Shown: positions 9,368 through 18,382, numbered from the stretch's first letter. The stretch: DNA of 64,000 nt from an uncultured Bacteroidales bacterium (GCA_902491795.1 CABUIX010000001.1:1-64000), one strand, 5' to 3'. The notes: a model not told the origin generated them from the sequence alone. Translations and numbers: made by a program.

Positions 9368-10168
9368 CTACAAAGTTTCATTTTTTTCTCTAACCTTCTC
9401 GTACAGGGAATCAAGTTCCTTGCGGTAGGATGATTCGGGATATTCCCCTATGAAATTCAGGTAATCATCCATGAAGACCAGATATCTTTCCTTCTGCTTC
9501 GACTTGATGCTCATGGTGGCATAATTGTATGATGACATTGCCGCATAATACAATATGTCCTCACGGTATATGTTGTCGGCGTTGTCCTTGAGGATATTCT
9601 TGAATGCTACCCTTGAAGCCTTGTAGTCTTCCATCTTGTAGTAGAGACGGGCGTTCTCGAACGCCTTCTTGTCCAGACGGTCCTTGAGATCCTGGAGCAT
9701 ATGGCGGCAAACGTCGGCATTTTCGCCGTCAGGATGGCTCAGCACATATTCGCTGATTGCGTTCATCGCCGTATATGTCGGAGTCTGGTCAAGCTCATAG
9801 CGGAGTGTCGCCTTGTAGAGGCAGTCAAGCCGCAGGAACTCTGCATTGTCGGCAAAAGGGCTTCGCGGATACCGGTCCAGGAAAGTCTGGAAATTCGTTT
9901 CCGCCACTGAATACAGCCCGTTGGAGTAATTGCTGAGGCCCCAGTAATACTGGACCGTGTCATCCCTTTCCGTTCCGTTGGTCAGGATGGTGAGCGACTC
10001 GAACAGGGAGGCAGCCTTGGAATATTTGCCCTGATTGAAATAATTGAAAGCGGCCGCGTACTTCGCGTCCACATCATTGCTTTCCAGCATCAGGTCATAC
10101 TGCGACTTGCAGCCGGCTGAAAATCCGGCCACAAGGCAAAGGCCAAGTAAGATTCTGTCAAATTTCAT
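9368..10168 (-). CDS. bamD: Outer membrane assembly lipoprotein BamD
   Basis: This 266-residue lipoprotein (signal with lipobox FSAGC) contains tetratricopeptide-type helical repeats: AAAFNYFNQGKYSKAASLFE, YYWGLSNYSNGLYSVAETNF and FLDRYPRSPFADNAEFLRLDC are classic BamD motifs. BamD is the essential TPR partner of BamA in the Bam complex. I place the start at 10168, not at the upstream in-frame codon, because that ATG overlaps the trxB stop as ATGA and begins the signal peptide MKFDRILLGLCLVAG. Confidence 0.92.
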   Translation of the reverse strand: MKFDRILLGLCLVAGFSAGCKSQYDLMLESNDVDAKYAAAFNYFNQGKYSKAASLFESLTILTNGTERDDTVQYYWGLSNYSNGLYSVAETNFQTFLDRYPRSPFADNAEFLRLDCLYKATLRYELDQTPTYTAMNAISEYVLSHPDGENADVCRHMLQDLKDRLDKKAFENARLYYKMEDYKASRVAFKNILKDNADNIYREDILYYAAMSSYNYATMSIKSKQKERYLVFMDDYLNFIGEYPESSYRKELDSLYEKVREKNETL

Positions 10169-11091
10169 CCTTTCAAATATTTTTCGGCGTCCAGGGCAGC
10201 GCGGCATCCCGATGCGGCTGCTGTGATTGCCTGACGATAGTGCGGATCCTGAACGTCTCCTGCAGCAAAGACTCCAGGCACATTTGTGCGGCTGCTTCCC
10301 GGTTCCGTCACTATGTAGCCGTTCTCATCGGTCCTGATCCATTTTGAAAACAGTTCAGAGACAGGATGATGCCCGATTGCCAGGAAAAAGCCGTCGACCT
10401 TTATATCAAAAACCTCGCCATTCTTCCTCTCAATCCGCACTCCCGTAACTCCGGAAGCGTCTCCAAGGACTTCCTTTGTATTGCAGTTCCACAGGACTTC
10501 AATGTTCGGGGTATTCCTTACCCTCTTCTGCATGGCCTCCGAAGCACGGAGAACATCCCTGCGGACAATCATGTACACCTTGTTGCAGAGACCTGCAAGA
10601 TATGTCGCTTCCTCGCAGGCCGTGTCACCGCCACCGACTACGGCCACATCCTTGCGACGGTAAAAGAAGCCGTCGCAGGTCGCACAGGCAGAAACCCCGA
10701 GGCCGCGGAACTTCTGTTCGGAGGGCAGTCCAAGATATTTTGCAGTCGCCCCGGTCGCAATGATCACGGCCTCGGCCTCAATCTGCGTCTCCCCGTCGAC
10801 AGTCAGAACGAATGGCCTTCTGCCGAAATCCGCCTCGGTCACGCTTCCCCTCCTGATGTCCGCACCGAGAAGCACGGCCTGTTCCCTCATGCCGTCCATC
10901 AGCTTTACAGCCTCAACTCCCCCGGGAAAACCGGGGAAATTCTCCACAACCGTGGTCGTGGTAAGTTGTCCACCGGGTTCAGTTCCTTCATAAAGGACAG
11001 GCGACATTGCTGCTCTTGAAGCGTATATTGCTGCGGTATAGCCCGCAGGTCCTCCGCCTATTATAAGGCATTTTACAGATTCTCTTTTCAT
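10165..11091 (-). CDS. trxB: Thioredoxin-disulfide reductase
   Basis: This 308-residue flavoprotein passes electrons from NADPH to thioredoxin. Visible are the FAD-binding GGGPAGYTAAIYA at the N-terminus, the redox pair in SACATCDGFF (Cys-Ala-Thr-Cys), the NADPH-binding GGGDTACEEA, and the C-terminal FAD motif VFAAGDVQDPHYRQA. The start at 11091 (MKRESVKCLIIGGG) is preferred over an upstream TTG. It is the promoter-proximal gene of the trxB-bamD-rpoZ-recN operon and is divergent from the Fur-family regulator. Confidence 0.95.
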   Translation of the reverse strand: MKRESVKCLIIGGGPAGYTAAIYASRAAMSPVLYEGTEPGGQLTTTTVVENFPGFPGGVEAVKLMDGMREQAVLLGADIRRGSVTEADFGRRPFVLTVDGETQIEAEAVIIATGATAKYLGLPSEQKFRGLGVSACATCDGFFYRRKDVAVVGGGDTACEEATYLAGLCNKVYMIVRRDVLRASEAMQKRVRNTPNIEVLWNCNTKEVLGDASGVTGVRIERKNGEVFDIKVDGFFLAIGHHPVSELFSKWIRTDENGYIVTEPGSSRTNVPGVFAAGDVQDPHYRQAITAAASGCRAALDAEKYLKG

Positions 11092-11167
11092 AACTTGCAA
11101 AAATAGTCAAATTATCGGAGCATCCAGCCGTTCAGATGCTGTTTTTGAGACACGGGAATGGCAAAAT

Positions 11168-11198
11168 TTTGAAATGTTCAAAATTAAGTCTACTTTTG
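11168..11198 (+). promoter_or_regulatory. Complete Bacteroidetes primary promoter for the Fur-family gene
   Basis: TTTG at 11168-11171, exactly 19 bp, then TACTTTTG at 11191-11198: a full match to the -33/-7 consensus. The predicted transcription start is near 11205, about 12 nt before the ATG at 11217. This is the best promoter in the window. Confidence 0.75.
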
Positions 11199-11216
11199 CC
11201 GAAAATACGCAGATTC

Positions 11217-11666
11217 ATGATTGCCACCAAATCCGCCCCGGACATTATTCAATTCAAGGACATCCTCAGAGAAAAGGGACTGAAGGCCACACCCCAAAGG
11301 CTCGCTGTCCATGATGCCATGCTGAAGCTCGGGCATGCAAGCGCGGATATGGTCGCCGCACAGATGGAGACGGCAGGCATCACGAAAATCACAATCGCGT
11401 CCGTATACAACATACTTTCCACCCTGGCGGACCTCAAGGTATATTCGCGCCGCCTGAGTTCCAACAACAAGATGTACTTCGACGTCAACACATTCAAGCA
11501 CCTGCACATCTATGACAAGGTCAGCAATGAATATCGTGACGTCATAGACGATGAGCTCATGGATCTGGTGGAGAGCAAGCTGAAGGGGCGCAGGTTCCGC
11601 GGGTACACGGTGGAAAACATTGACATCCAGCTGGTCTGCCGGCCCTCGCGCAGAAAGCAACGTTAA
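11217..11666 (+). CDS. Fur/PerR-family metalloregulator, zinc-cysteine-free variant
   Basis: This 149-residue protein has the Fur winged helix: LREKGLKATPQRLAVHDAML, then ITIASVYNILSTLADL as recognition region. The dimerisation half keeps a regulatory-metal pattern (Asp, then HLH in TFKHLHIYD), but the CxxC pairs that hold structural zinc in most Fur/PerR proteins are absent; I count one cysteine, near the C-terminus. A PerR-like peroxide or iron sensor role is plausible from the neighbouring thioredoxin reductase, but not proven. The ATG at 11217 follows a near-perfect promoter. The last 4 bp overlap convergent rpoN. Confidence 0.85.
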   Translation: MIATKSAPDIIQFKDILREKGLKATPQRLAVHDAMLKLGHASADMVAAQMETAGITKITIASVYNILSTLADLKVYSRRLSSNNKMYFDVNTFKHLHIYDKVSNEYRDVIDDELMDLVESKLKGRRFRGYTVENIDIQLVCRPSRRKQR

Positions 11667-13069
11667 AGTTCCTTGCGCCAGCGCGCAAGCGGGATGCCAA
11701 GCTGTCCGCGATATTTCGCGATTGTCCGCCTTGCCACCTTATAGCCATGCCTGGCCATCTCGGCGACAAGCTGCTCGTCGGTAAGCGGTTTCTTCTTGTC
11801 TTCGGCGTCGATGCACTCCTGCAGCACCTTCTTGAGTTCCCTCGTGGAGACCTCTTCGCCTTCGTTGTTCTCCATACCCTCGGAAAAGAAATACTTCAGC
11901 GGAAATATCCCGAAATGGGTCTCAATGTACTTGCTGTTCACTACTCTGGAGATTGTCGATATGTCGAAACCGGTTTTCTCCGCAATGTCTTTCAGGACCA
12001 TCGGCCTGAGGTTGGTCTCGTCCCCGGTGGCAAAATACTCATGCTGGTAGTCAAGAATGGCCTGCATGGTCCTGCTCAGAGTATTCTGCCGCTGCTTGAG
12101 CGCCTCTACAAACCATTTGGCTGAATCCAGCTTCTGGCGGACGAACGTTGCCGCCTCCTTCTGGGCACGTTCGGAAGAACCTTTCGCGGAAAGCAGCAGG
12201 TCAGCATATTTCTTGTTGACTCTCAGTTCAGGCACCGAAATCTTCGGCATCGAGAAGGAAAGCTCCCCGTCATTGTTTTCAAGAATGAAATCAGGGACAA
12301 TCTGCTGGGCCTTGTCCGAATAGGAATCATCAGAACCTCCTCCCGGAGAAGGATTCAGACGTACTATCCTTGCCATCGCCTTCTTCAGGTCAGCCTCCGA
12401 AATTCCCATCCTGGAGATGATCTTCTGGAAATGCTTGTTGCTGAATTCCTGAAAATAGTCCCCTACTATGCGTTCTGCATTAACCACGTCCGGAGTCTGC
12501 CTGCAATTCCTGAGCTGGAGCAGAAGGCATTCCCTGAGGTCTCTCGCTCCCACTCCTGCAGGCTCAAATTCCTGCACCAGCTCAAGCATGCGCGTGACTT
12601 CTGCGGCATCCGTCTGTATTCCTGCCCGGAAGGCCATGTCGTCAACAAGCGATTCAATGTCACGGCGAAGGTATCCGTCTTCGTCCAGCGACCCGATTAT
12701 GAACGCCGCTATATCGTGTTCCTTCTGTGAAAGGTTGCGGCAGCCAAGCTGGTCCATCAGGCTCTGGGTGAAACTCGTCGTCACCGAAAAGGTGTTGTAT
12801 TCCGGACGCGGGTCCTTACCCCAGTTGTTGACCTTGAGCCTGTAAAAAGGAATATAGTCGTCGTCCTTGATCTCATCGAGCGAGACCTCCTTCTGGTCCT
12901 CGGGGTCCTTCTCAGGATCCGGGCTGTCATCGAGCACGGGATTGTCCTCAAGCTCAGCCCTCACGCGCTGCTCAAGCTCCTGTACCGGAAGCTCAATCAG
13001 CTTGATCGTCTGTATCTGGAGAGGAGACAGCTTCTGCTGCTGCTTCAGTTCAAGTCCCTGCTTAATCAT
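11663..13069 (-). CDS. rpoN: RNA polymerase sigma-54 factor
   Basis: This 468-residue protein has the three RpoN regions: an N-terminal Gln/Leu-rich activator-interacting region (LKQQQKLSPLQIQTIKLIEL), an acidic linker (residues 50-80), the core-binding domain, and a C-terminal DNA-binding part ending in the RpoN box ARRTIAKYR that reads the -24 promoter element. The length is normal. It overlaps the SPOR-like gene upstream by 4 bp (ATGA). No sigma-54 activator with a GAFTGA motif is present in the window. Confidence 0.95.
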   Translation of the reverse strand: MIKQGLELKQQQKLSPLQIQTIKLIELPVQELEQRVRAELEDNPVLDDSPDPEKDPEDQKEVSLDEIKDDDYIPFYRLKVNNWGKDPRPEYNTFSVTTSFTQSLMDQLGCRNLSQKEHDIAAFIIGSLDEDGYLRRDIESLVDDMAFRAGIQTDAAEVTRMLELVQEFEPAGVGARDLRECLLLQLRNCRQTPDVVNAERIVGDYFQEFSNKHFQKIISRMGISEADLKKAMARIVRLNPSPGGGSDDSYSDKAQQIVPDFILENNDGELSFSMPKISVPELRVNKKYADLLLSAKGSSERAQKEAATFVRQKLDSAKWFVEALKQRQNTLSRTMQAILDYQHEYFATGDETNLRPMVLKDIAEKTGFDISTISRVVNSKYIETHFGIFPLKYFFSEGMENNEGEEVSTRELKKVLQECIDAEDKKKPLTDEQLVAEMARHGYKVARRTIAKYRGQLGIPLARWRKEL

Positions 13070-13623
13070 GGCTCAACAACAAATAAATCCTCAGTCTCAG
13101 GGCCCCTCATGTCAGGAGCGCCTATTGTAGGATACCTGAACCTTTCCCTCGCTATGAATGCATCAGGGAATTCCCCCTTGATCTCATTGAAAAGTATTTC
13201 GGCGTCCACCCTGCTTCTGAAATTCCCTACCGACACCTTGAAGTTCGGCGTCGTATAGCTGCGGTATGCCTGTATGTAGGGGAACCTGCGGTTGAAACGG
13301 ATCAGCGTCTCCAGTGATTCCTCCCTGGCATTCGGATTGCTTCCAATATAAATGCGGATACGGAATCCGTTGAAGGACGAAGAAGCATTGGCTGCAATCT
13401 GGGCGTTGAGGGCATCACGCACCTCCGGAGACTGCTGTACCACAACATTCTCCGGCAGCACGGAGAATATGTCCCGGCCGAGAAGAGTGGAATCGACCTC
13501 AACCTCGCTTCCGGCATGCACCAGCTCATCCCCGGAGATTGTCGGGAGTTGGGCCGCAGCAGTGAAAACAGCCAGGAAGAGTCCTGCAAATATGCCAATA
13601 AATCTGGTTCCAGTCATTGTCAT
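13066..13623 (-). CDS. Secreted SPOR-like domain protein
   Basis: This 185-residue protein starts with a signal peptide (MTMTGTRFIGIFAGLFLAVF, cleavage after TAAA). A second ATG two codons in is an equally good start. The C-terminal half shows the SPOR-like pattern of strand, helix, strand: FRIRIYIGSNPNAREESLET and NFKVSVGNFRSRVDAEILFN. SPOR domains bind denuded glycan strands of peptidoglycan. A glycan-binding envelope role is inferred. It is translationally coupled to rpoN. Confidence 0.7.
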   Translation of the reverse strand: MTMTGTRFIGIFAGLFLAVFTAAAQLPTISGDELVHAGSEVEVDSTLLGRDIFSVLPENVVVQQSPEVRDALNAQIAANASSSFNGFRIRIYIGSNPNAREESLETLIRFNRRFPYIQAYRSYTTPNFKVSVGNFRSRVDAEILFNEIKGEFPDAFIARERFRYPTIGAPDMRGPETEDLFVVEP

Positions 13624-13683
13624 TTCGGTGATTCATTCAACTTTCTTGCCACATGGGCAACATACAAAGATACAAAAAATCCA

Positions 13684-13691
13684 TATCTTTG
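13684..13691 (+). promoter_or_regulatory. -7 element TATCTTTG for miaB
   Basis: A perfect TAnnTTTG match 9 bp before the miaB ATG, implying a very short leader. No -33 TTTG is evident. Confidence 0.4.
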
Positions 13692-13700
13692 CGGAGGATT

Positions 13701-15005
13701 ATGAACAAGGTATATATAGAGACATACGGTTGCCAGATGAATGTGGCTGACACAGAAGTGGTTTTCTCCATACTGGAAAAGTCCGGGTTCGAGCGCACGG
13801 ACAATATGGGTGAAGCAAACGTCATCATGGCGAACACCTGCTCGATACGTGACAATGCAGAGCAGCGCATACTCGGGCGCATCGAGCAGTTCAACATATT
13901 CCGCAAAGCTCGCCCCGGAGTGGTGACAGGCATAATCGGCTGCATGGCAGAACGGCTCAAGGACGATCTGCTCAAGACCGGAAAGGTGGACTTCGTGGCC
14001 GGCCCCGACACATACAGGACCCTGCCGCAGATGATTGCCGGGGCTCTTGAAGGGCAGCCGCAGATCAATGTCCTGCTGTCACGGGAAGAGACATATTCCG
14101 ACATCGACCCTGTCCGCATCGACAAAAACGGCGTTTCAGCGTTCATATCGATCATGCGGGGATGCAACAACGTATGCTCATACTGCGTCGTCCCCTATAC
14201 CAGAGGGGCAGAGCGCAGCCGCGACTGGAAGTCCATAGTGCGTGAAGCATGCAACTGCTTCGCCGCAGGATACCGGGAAGTCACTCTTCTGGGCCAGAAC
14301 GTGGATTCGTATCATTTCGCCGACATGAACTTCGCCGGACTCCTGAAGACCGTCGCCGAGGCCGTGCCGCAGATGCGCATACGCTTCTCGACCTCAAACC
14401 CCCAGGACATTTCCGACGAGGTGCTGCTCACTATGGCCGCCCACGACAACATTTGCCGCCATATCCATCTGCCCGTACAGTCGGGATCCAACCGCATTCT
14501 CGAAAAAATGCGCCGGCGCTACACAAGGGAATGGTATCTGGACAGGGTAGCCAAAATAAGGGAAACAATGCCTGACTGCGCAATAACGACCGACGTGATT
14601 GCCGGATTCTGCTCCGAAACCGAGGAGGACCACAAGCAGACACTTGACCTGTTCGAAGCCGTCGGTTTTGATGCTGCCTACATGTTCTACTATTCCGAGC
14701 GTCCCGGAACCCTTGCCGCCAGGAAATACCCTGACGACGTGGACATCGCGACCAAGACCCGCCGGCTTGAGGAGATCATCGCCCTGCAGAACCGGCTGTC
14801 GCTCGAAAGCAACCTGCGCGACAAGGACAAGGAGTTCACGGTCCTTGTCGAAGGTCCATCAAAGAAAAACCCCGACGAGCTCTGCGGACGCAACCCCCAG
14901 AACAAGATGTGCGTCTGGGCAGACACGGAGCACAGGCCAGGAGACTTTGTAAGGGTCAGAGTAAAGGACTGCACGCAGGCGACACTGTTGTGCGAGCTTG
15001 CCTGA
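13701..15005 (+). CDS. miaB: tRNA-2-methylthio-N6-dimethylallyladenosine synthase MiaB
   Basis: This 434-residue radical-SAM methylthiotransferase adds the 2-methylthio group to i6A37 of tRNAs reading UNN codons. The UPF0004 domain has its cluster cysteines in YIETYGCQMN, NTCSIR and GCMAE; the radical-SAM cluster motif is CNNVCSYC (about residues 154-161); a TRAM domain ends the protein. I start at 13701 (MNKVYIETYGCQMN) because the frame upstream adds only unrelated residues. It converges on radC with a 12-bp gap. Confidence 0.95.
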   Translation: MNKVYIETYGCQMNVADTEVVFSILEKSGFERTDNMGEANVIMANTCSIRDNAEQRILGRIEQFNIFRKARPGVVTGIIGCMAERLKDDLLKTGKVDFVAGPDTYRTLPQMIAGALEGQPQINVLLSREETYSDIDPVRIDKNGVSAFISIMRGCNNVCSYCVVPYTRGAERSRDWKSIVREACNCFAAGYREVTLLGQNVDSYHFADMNFAGLLKTVAEAVPQMRIRFSTSNPQDISDEVLLTMAAHDNICRHIHLPVQSGSNRILEKMRRRYTREWYLDRVAKIRETMPDCAITTDVIAGFCSETEEDHKQTLDLFEAVGFDAAYMFYYSERPGTLAARKYPDDVDIATKTRRLEEIIALQNRLSLESNLRDKDKEFTVLVEGPSKKNPDELCGRNPQNKMCVWADTEHRPGDFVRVRVKDCTQATLLCELA

Positions 15006-15017
15006 CAGGCCCGGCTT

Positions 15018-15707
15018 CTACAGTATTCCGGCCACTCGCTCCTCGGCGAACGAGAAAAAGCAGTCGTCACTGACGACCACATGATCCATGAGTTCCAGTC
15101 CGCAGGTCCGGGCAGCCTTGTGCAGCTGTTCGGTCTGTTTCTTGTCGGCCTCGCTGGGACGCGGGTTGCCGCTCGGATGGTTGTGCACCAGTATTATTCC
15201 AGATGCGCAATTGTCAAGAGCCAGCCTGAGCACCTGCCTGACATCAATTACCGTCGACCGGCCGCCACCGGTACTCAGCTTCACGCTTTTGATGAGACAG
15301 CATCCGTCATTCAGCAGCAGCACCCAGCACTCCTCATGCCTCAGGCCCTTCATCTGCGGAAGCATGATCTCGAACACGGTGCGTGCCGTGATTACCGGTC
15401 TTTTCCGGAGCACCGACTCTTCCTGCAGGAAACGGCGGCCCAGTTCGAACGCGGCAAGGACGGTTGCAGCCTTTCCTTTCCCTATTCCGGGGAGGGCGCA
15501 CATCCTTCCGCTGTCCATGTTGAAAAGGTTGCTCAGCCTGGCATCGCAGACACCGAGCAACTGCTGGGCAAGTTCGATCGCACTTGAATTCCGGTTGCCG
15601 CTGCGCAGAAGAACCGCAAGCAGCTCGCCGTTGCTGAGATTGCCGGCACCTCCGGCAAGCAGTTTTTCGCGAGGCCTTTCGCTCTCGCACAAATCCTTGA
15701 TCTTCAT
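15018..15707 (-). CDS. radC: RadC-family JAB-domain protein
   Basis: This 229-residue protein has a short helix-hairpin-helix part (CALPGIGKGKAATVLAAFEL) and a C-terminal MPN/JAB metal-binding domain with the motif HNHPSGNPRPSEAD. RadC is named for DNA repair, but its biochemical role is unsettled. The start at 15707 (MKIKDLCESERPREKLL) is the conserved family beginning; the upstream 23 in-frame residues look non-coding. Confidence 0.9.
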   Translation of the reverse strand: MKIKDLCESERPREKLLAGGAGNLSNGELLAVLLRSGNRNSSAIELAQQLLGVCDARLSNLFNMDSGRMCALPGIGKGKAATVLAAFELGRRFLQEESVLRKRPVITARTVFEIMLPQMKGLRHEECWVLLLNDGCCLIKSVKLSTGGGRSTVIDVRQVLRLALDNCASGIILVHNHPSGNPRPSEADKKQTEQLHKAARTCGLELMDHVVVSDDCFFSFAEERVAGIL

Positions 15708-15780
15708 AGTCAGTTCGGTTATGTCATCCGCAAATATACGTTCCGCACATGGTTTTGTCAAAAAATCAGAAAACAATTCC

Positions 15781-15814
15781 TACAGTTTCTCTACATAATT
15801 TGTATATTTATTTG
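15781..15814 (+). promoter_or_regulatory. Direct-repeat operator and promoter of the response-regulator operon
   Basis: TACA occurs at 15781 and again at 15792, an 11-bp period typical of OmpR-type sites, within the string TACAGTTTCTCTACAT. A degenerate -7 box TTTATTTG ends at 15814, 22 bp after the start of the second half-site. The same arrangement with the same spacing precedes the PepSY genes at 17837-17870. Confidence 0.55.
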
Positions 15815-15858
15815 CAGCAGAAATTCTGTCATGCAGAAAGAACAACACCACGACAACA

Positions 15859-16557
15859 ATGAAGATTCTGATAATAGAAGACGAACCGTCACTCCAGGAA
15901 CTTATGGCCCGTACCCTGCGCAAGGAACAGCACGTGGTCGAGACGGCATCCTCATGCTCCGAAGCCGAAGACAAACTGGCCGTCTACTCCTACGACTGCA
16001 TCCTTCTGGACATAATGCTTCCGGACGGCAGCGGGCTGCAGCTTCTGGAAAGGCTCAAGGCCCGGGACAGGAAGGAAGCCGTAATCATAATATCGGCGCG
16101 CGACTCGGTAGAAGACAAGATCCGCGGTCTCGAAGACGGTGCTGACGACTACCTGCCCAAACCTTTCCACCTTGCAGAACTCTCGGCCCGCATACGCAGT
16201 GTTGCCAGGCGAACCAGAAGCGGCGGCCGGAAAGGAATCACAATCGGGAACGTGACAGTAGAGCCGGAAAGCTTCCGTGCCAGCGTTGACGGAAGAGAGC
16301 TGCAGCTCCTCAAGAAAGAATTTGACATACTCGCCTACTTCATGCAGCGTCCCGGACATGTCGTCGACAAGGCAGTCCTCGCCGAAGCAGTATGGGGCGA
16401 CCACATCGACCAGGCGGACAATTTCAATTTCGTATACTCCCAGGTCAAGAACCTGCGGCGCAAACTCGACGATGCCGGGGCCACAATAAACATAAAGGCG
16501 GTCTACGGTTTCGGCTACAGGCTGAGCCAGGAAGAAAACCACTCTGAAGAAAAATGA
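15859..16557 (+). CDS. OmpR-family response regulator
   Basis: This 232-residue protein has an N-terminal receiver domain with acidic pocket ED (residues 7-8), phospho-acceptor Asp51 in ILLDIMLPDG and conserved Lys in DDYLPKPF, then a C-terminal winged helix ending in IKAVYGFGYRL, the OmpR/PhoB signature. It overlaps the kinase start by 4 bp. Its promoter carries an 11-bp-period direct repeat also found before the PepSY genes, so it probably regulates itself and them. Confidence 0.93.
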   Translation: MKILIIEDEPSLQELMARTLRKEQHVVETASSCSEAEDKLAVYSYDCILLDIMLPDGSGLQLLERLKARDRKEAVIIISARDSVEDKIRGLEDGADDYLPKPFHLAELSARIRSVARRTRSGGRKGITIGNVTVEPESFRASVDGRELQLLKKEFDILAYFMQRPGHVVDKAVLAEAVWGDHIDQADNFNFVYSQVKNLRRKLDDAGATINIKAVYGFGYRLSQEENHSEEK

Positions 16558-17822
16558 AACTCATATACAAGATAGCCCTGCGCCTCTCGCTGCTTCTGCT
16601 TCCGCTGATGGCGGCCTGGGCTGTCATCTTCTATCTCACCACCATAAGGGAGATCAACGACGAAGCCGATGACGCGCTGGGAAACTATTCGGAACTGATA
16701 ATGATGAGAGTTCTCGGCGGAGAGCCGCTTCCCGACAGGAACGACGGATCCAACAACAGCTGGACGATCACGGAAGTCAGCGACGAATATGCCGGTTCCC
16801 ACCAGGCAATAACCTACAGCGACGAGGAGATATACATGCCGGAACTACGGGAGACCGAACCGGCACGCGTGCTGGCGATAATATTTCCGGACAGCAGCGG
16901 GCAATGGTACGAGCTGAAGGTCGCGATGCCGACTTTCGAGAAGCATGACCTGCAGGCAAACATTCTGCGCTGGGTAATACTGCTCTACCTTCTTCTCCTC
17001 ATAATTTCCATAGGCACGACACTCTGGGTATTCCGCAGGAGCATGCAACCGCTCTACAGCCTTCTCGCCTGGCTTGACGAATACAAACCAGGCAAGAAAA
17101 CCGTGCCGGTGCCGGACGACTCCGACGTCAGCGAATTCCGCAGGCTGAGCAAGGCGGCGCAGCAGGCGGTAGACAGGTTTGAGCGGATGCTGGAACAGCA
17201 GAAACAGTTTATAGGCAACGCTTCACATGAACTCCAGACACCTCTTGCAGTGCTGCAGGGAAGACTGGAATACATGGTCGGGAGTGCCGGCCTGAGCGAG
17301 GAGATGCTGGCCGAAGCGGCAAAGATGCAGGACACCATCAGCCGCATCATACGCCTGAACCGGACTCTGCTGCTGCTCACGAAGATCGAGAACGGGCAAT
17401 TCCCGGAAAGCAGAGACATTGACATTGCCGCACTTGCCAGGGAACTGACCGGCACATTTGAAGAAATATATTCAGAAAAACACATCAGCTGCACCTCGGC
17501 CATTCCGGCCACATTCATTGCGAGGATGAACGAATCGCTCGCGTCGGTTCTGGTGTCGAACCTGCTGAAAAATGCATGGGTGCACTGCCCGGACAACGGC
17601 AGGATTGAAATCAGACTGGAAAACGGGGTTCTGGACATCGCTAACAGCGGAAACGGGCCACTGGACCCCGCACACATCTTCGACCGCTTTTACAAGGATT
17701 CCGGGAAAAAAGGTTCCTCAGGCCTCGGACTGGCTCTTGTAAAGGCCATCGCCGAATACTACGGAATGACAGTGGAATACCGGTTCACGGACGGCATGCA
17801 CCATTTCGCAACAAAATTCTGA
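16554..17822 (+). CDS. Sensor histidine kinase
   Basis: This 422-residue membrane kinase has two transmembrane helices (about residues 8-30 and 136-160) enclosing a periplasmic sensor segment of about 105 residues. A HAMP-like linker is followed by the H box FIGNASHELQTPLAVLQG with phospho-accepting His225, the N box in NLLKNAWVHCPDNG and the G box GSSGLGLALVKAIAEYYG. It is the cognate partner of the regulator it overlaps. The ligand is unknown; the three PepSY-like proteins downstream are candidate envelope partners. Confidence 0.93.
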   Translation: MKLIYKIALRLSLLLLPLMAAWAVIFYLTTIREINDEADDALGNYSELIMMRVLGGEPLPDRNDGSNNSWTITEVSDEYAGSHQAITYSDEEIYMPELRETEPARVLAIIFPDSSGQWYELKVAMPTFEKHDLQANILRWVILLYLLLLIISIGTTLWVFRRSMQPLYSLLAWLDEYKPGKKTVPVPDDSDVSEFRRLSKAAQQAVDRFERMLEQQKQFIGNASHELQTPLAVLQGRLEYMVGSAGLSEEMLAEAAKMQDTISRIIRLNRTLLLLTKIENGQFPESRDIDIAALARELTGTFEEIYSEKHISCTSAIPATFIARMNESLASVLVSNLLKNAWVHCPDNGRIEIRLENGVLDIANSGNGPLDPAHIFDRFYKDSGKKGSSGLGLALVKAIAEYYGMTVEYRFTDGMHHFATKF

Positions 17823-17836
17823 TTTTTTTCTGTCAT

Positions 17837-17870
17837 TACAGATTCCCTACAAAATCGGGACATACTTTTG
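17837..17870 (+). promoter_or_regulatory. Direct-repeat operator and promoter of the PepSY genes
   Basis: TACA at 17837 and 17848 (11-bp period) in TACAGATTCCCTACA, then a perfect -7 box TACTTTTG at 17863-17870. The repeat replaces a recognisable -33 TTTG, the layout expected of a promoter needing an OmpR-type activator. It matches the operator upstream of the response regulator. Confidence 0.6.
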
Positions 17871-17894
17871 CATTGTCAAAAAAAACACAAAGAA

Positions 17895-18335
17895 ATGAAA
17901 AAGACAATTGCAATACTTGCCGTCATGATGATGGCTCTCCCAATGAATGCGTCAACCGACAATGACAGACCGATAAAAATCGCAGAAATGCCTGCAGCTT
18001 CCAGAGAGTTCATCGCGACTTACTTTCCTTCCGAGACAGTGGCCCTCGCCAAGGAAGAGCGCGAATTCCACGGATCAGAATACGAAGTCGTGTTCACGAG
18101 CGGGACAAAACTCGAGTTCGGCAGAGACGGATCATGGAAAAAGATATCATGCAGATATTCGTCCGTACCGGACGGGATTGTCCCGGAGGAACTCAGGCGC
18201 AAAATCGGAGAACTGTATCCTTCGGCACGGACAATAGGCATTGAGAAAGACCGCCGCACCATCGAGATAAAGCTTGACAACAGGATGGAGCTGACCTTCG
18301 ACAGGAACGGGGAACTCATCGACATCGACGACTGA
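17895..18335 (+). CDS. Secreted PepSY-like protein, first of three
   Basis: This 146-residue protein has a signal peptide (MKKTIAILAVMMMALPMNAS) and two PepSY-like half-repeats, each an alpha-helix then a hairpin ending in an aspartate-rich strand: GSEYEVVFTSGTKLEFGRDG and LTFDRNGELIDIDD. Such small proteins commonly accompany two-component systems in Bacteroidales and are proposed to act in the envelope, but their biochemical role is not known. The start at 17895 follows the shared operator; the frame upstream lacks a signal sequence. Confidence 0.8.
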   Translation: MKKTIAILAVMMMALPMNASTDNDRPIKIAEMPAASREFIATYFPSETVALAKEEREFHGSEYEVVFTSGTKLEFGRDGSWKKISCRYSSVPDGIVPEELRRKIGELYPSARTIGIEKDRRTIEIKLDNRMELTFDRNGELIDIDD

Positions 18336-18382
18336 AAAAAACACTTGACAGACAAATCACAAACAACAAAAACACACAGATC

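Noticed and set aside
10366..11019. Plus-strand frame of 217 codons opposite trxB
   Set aside because: Antisense to an unmistakable thioredoxin reductase; no recognisable domain.
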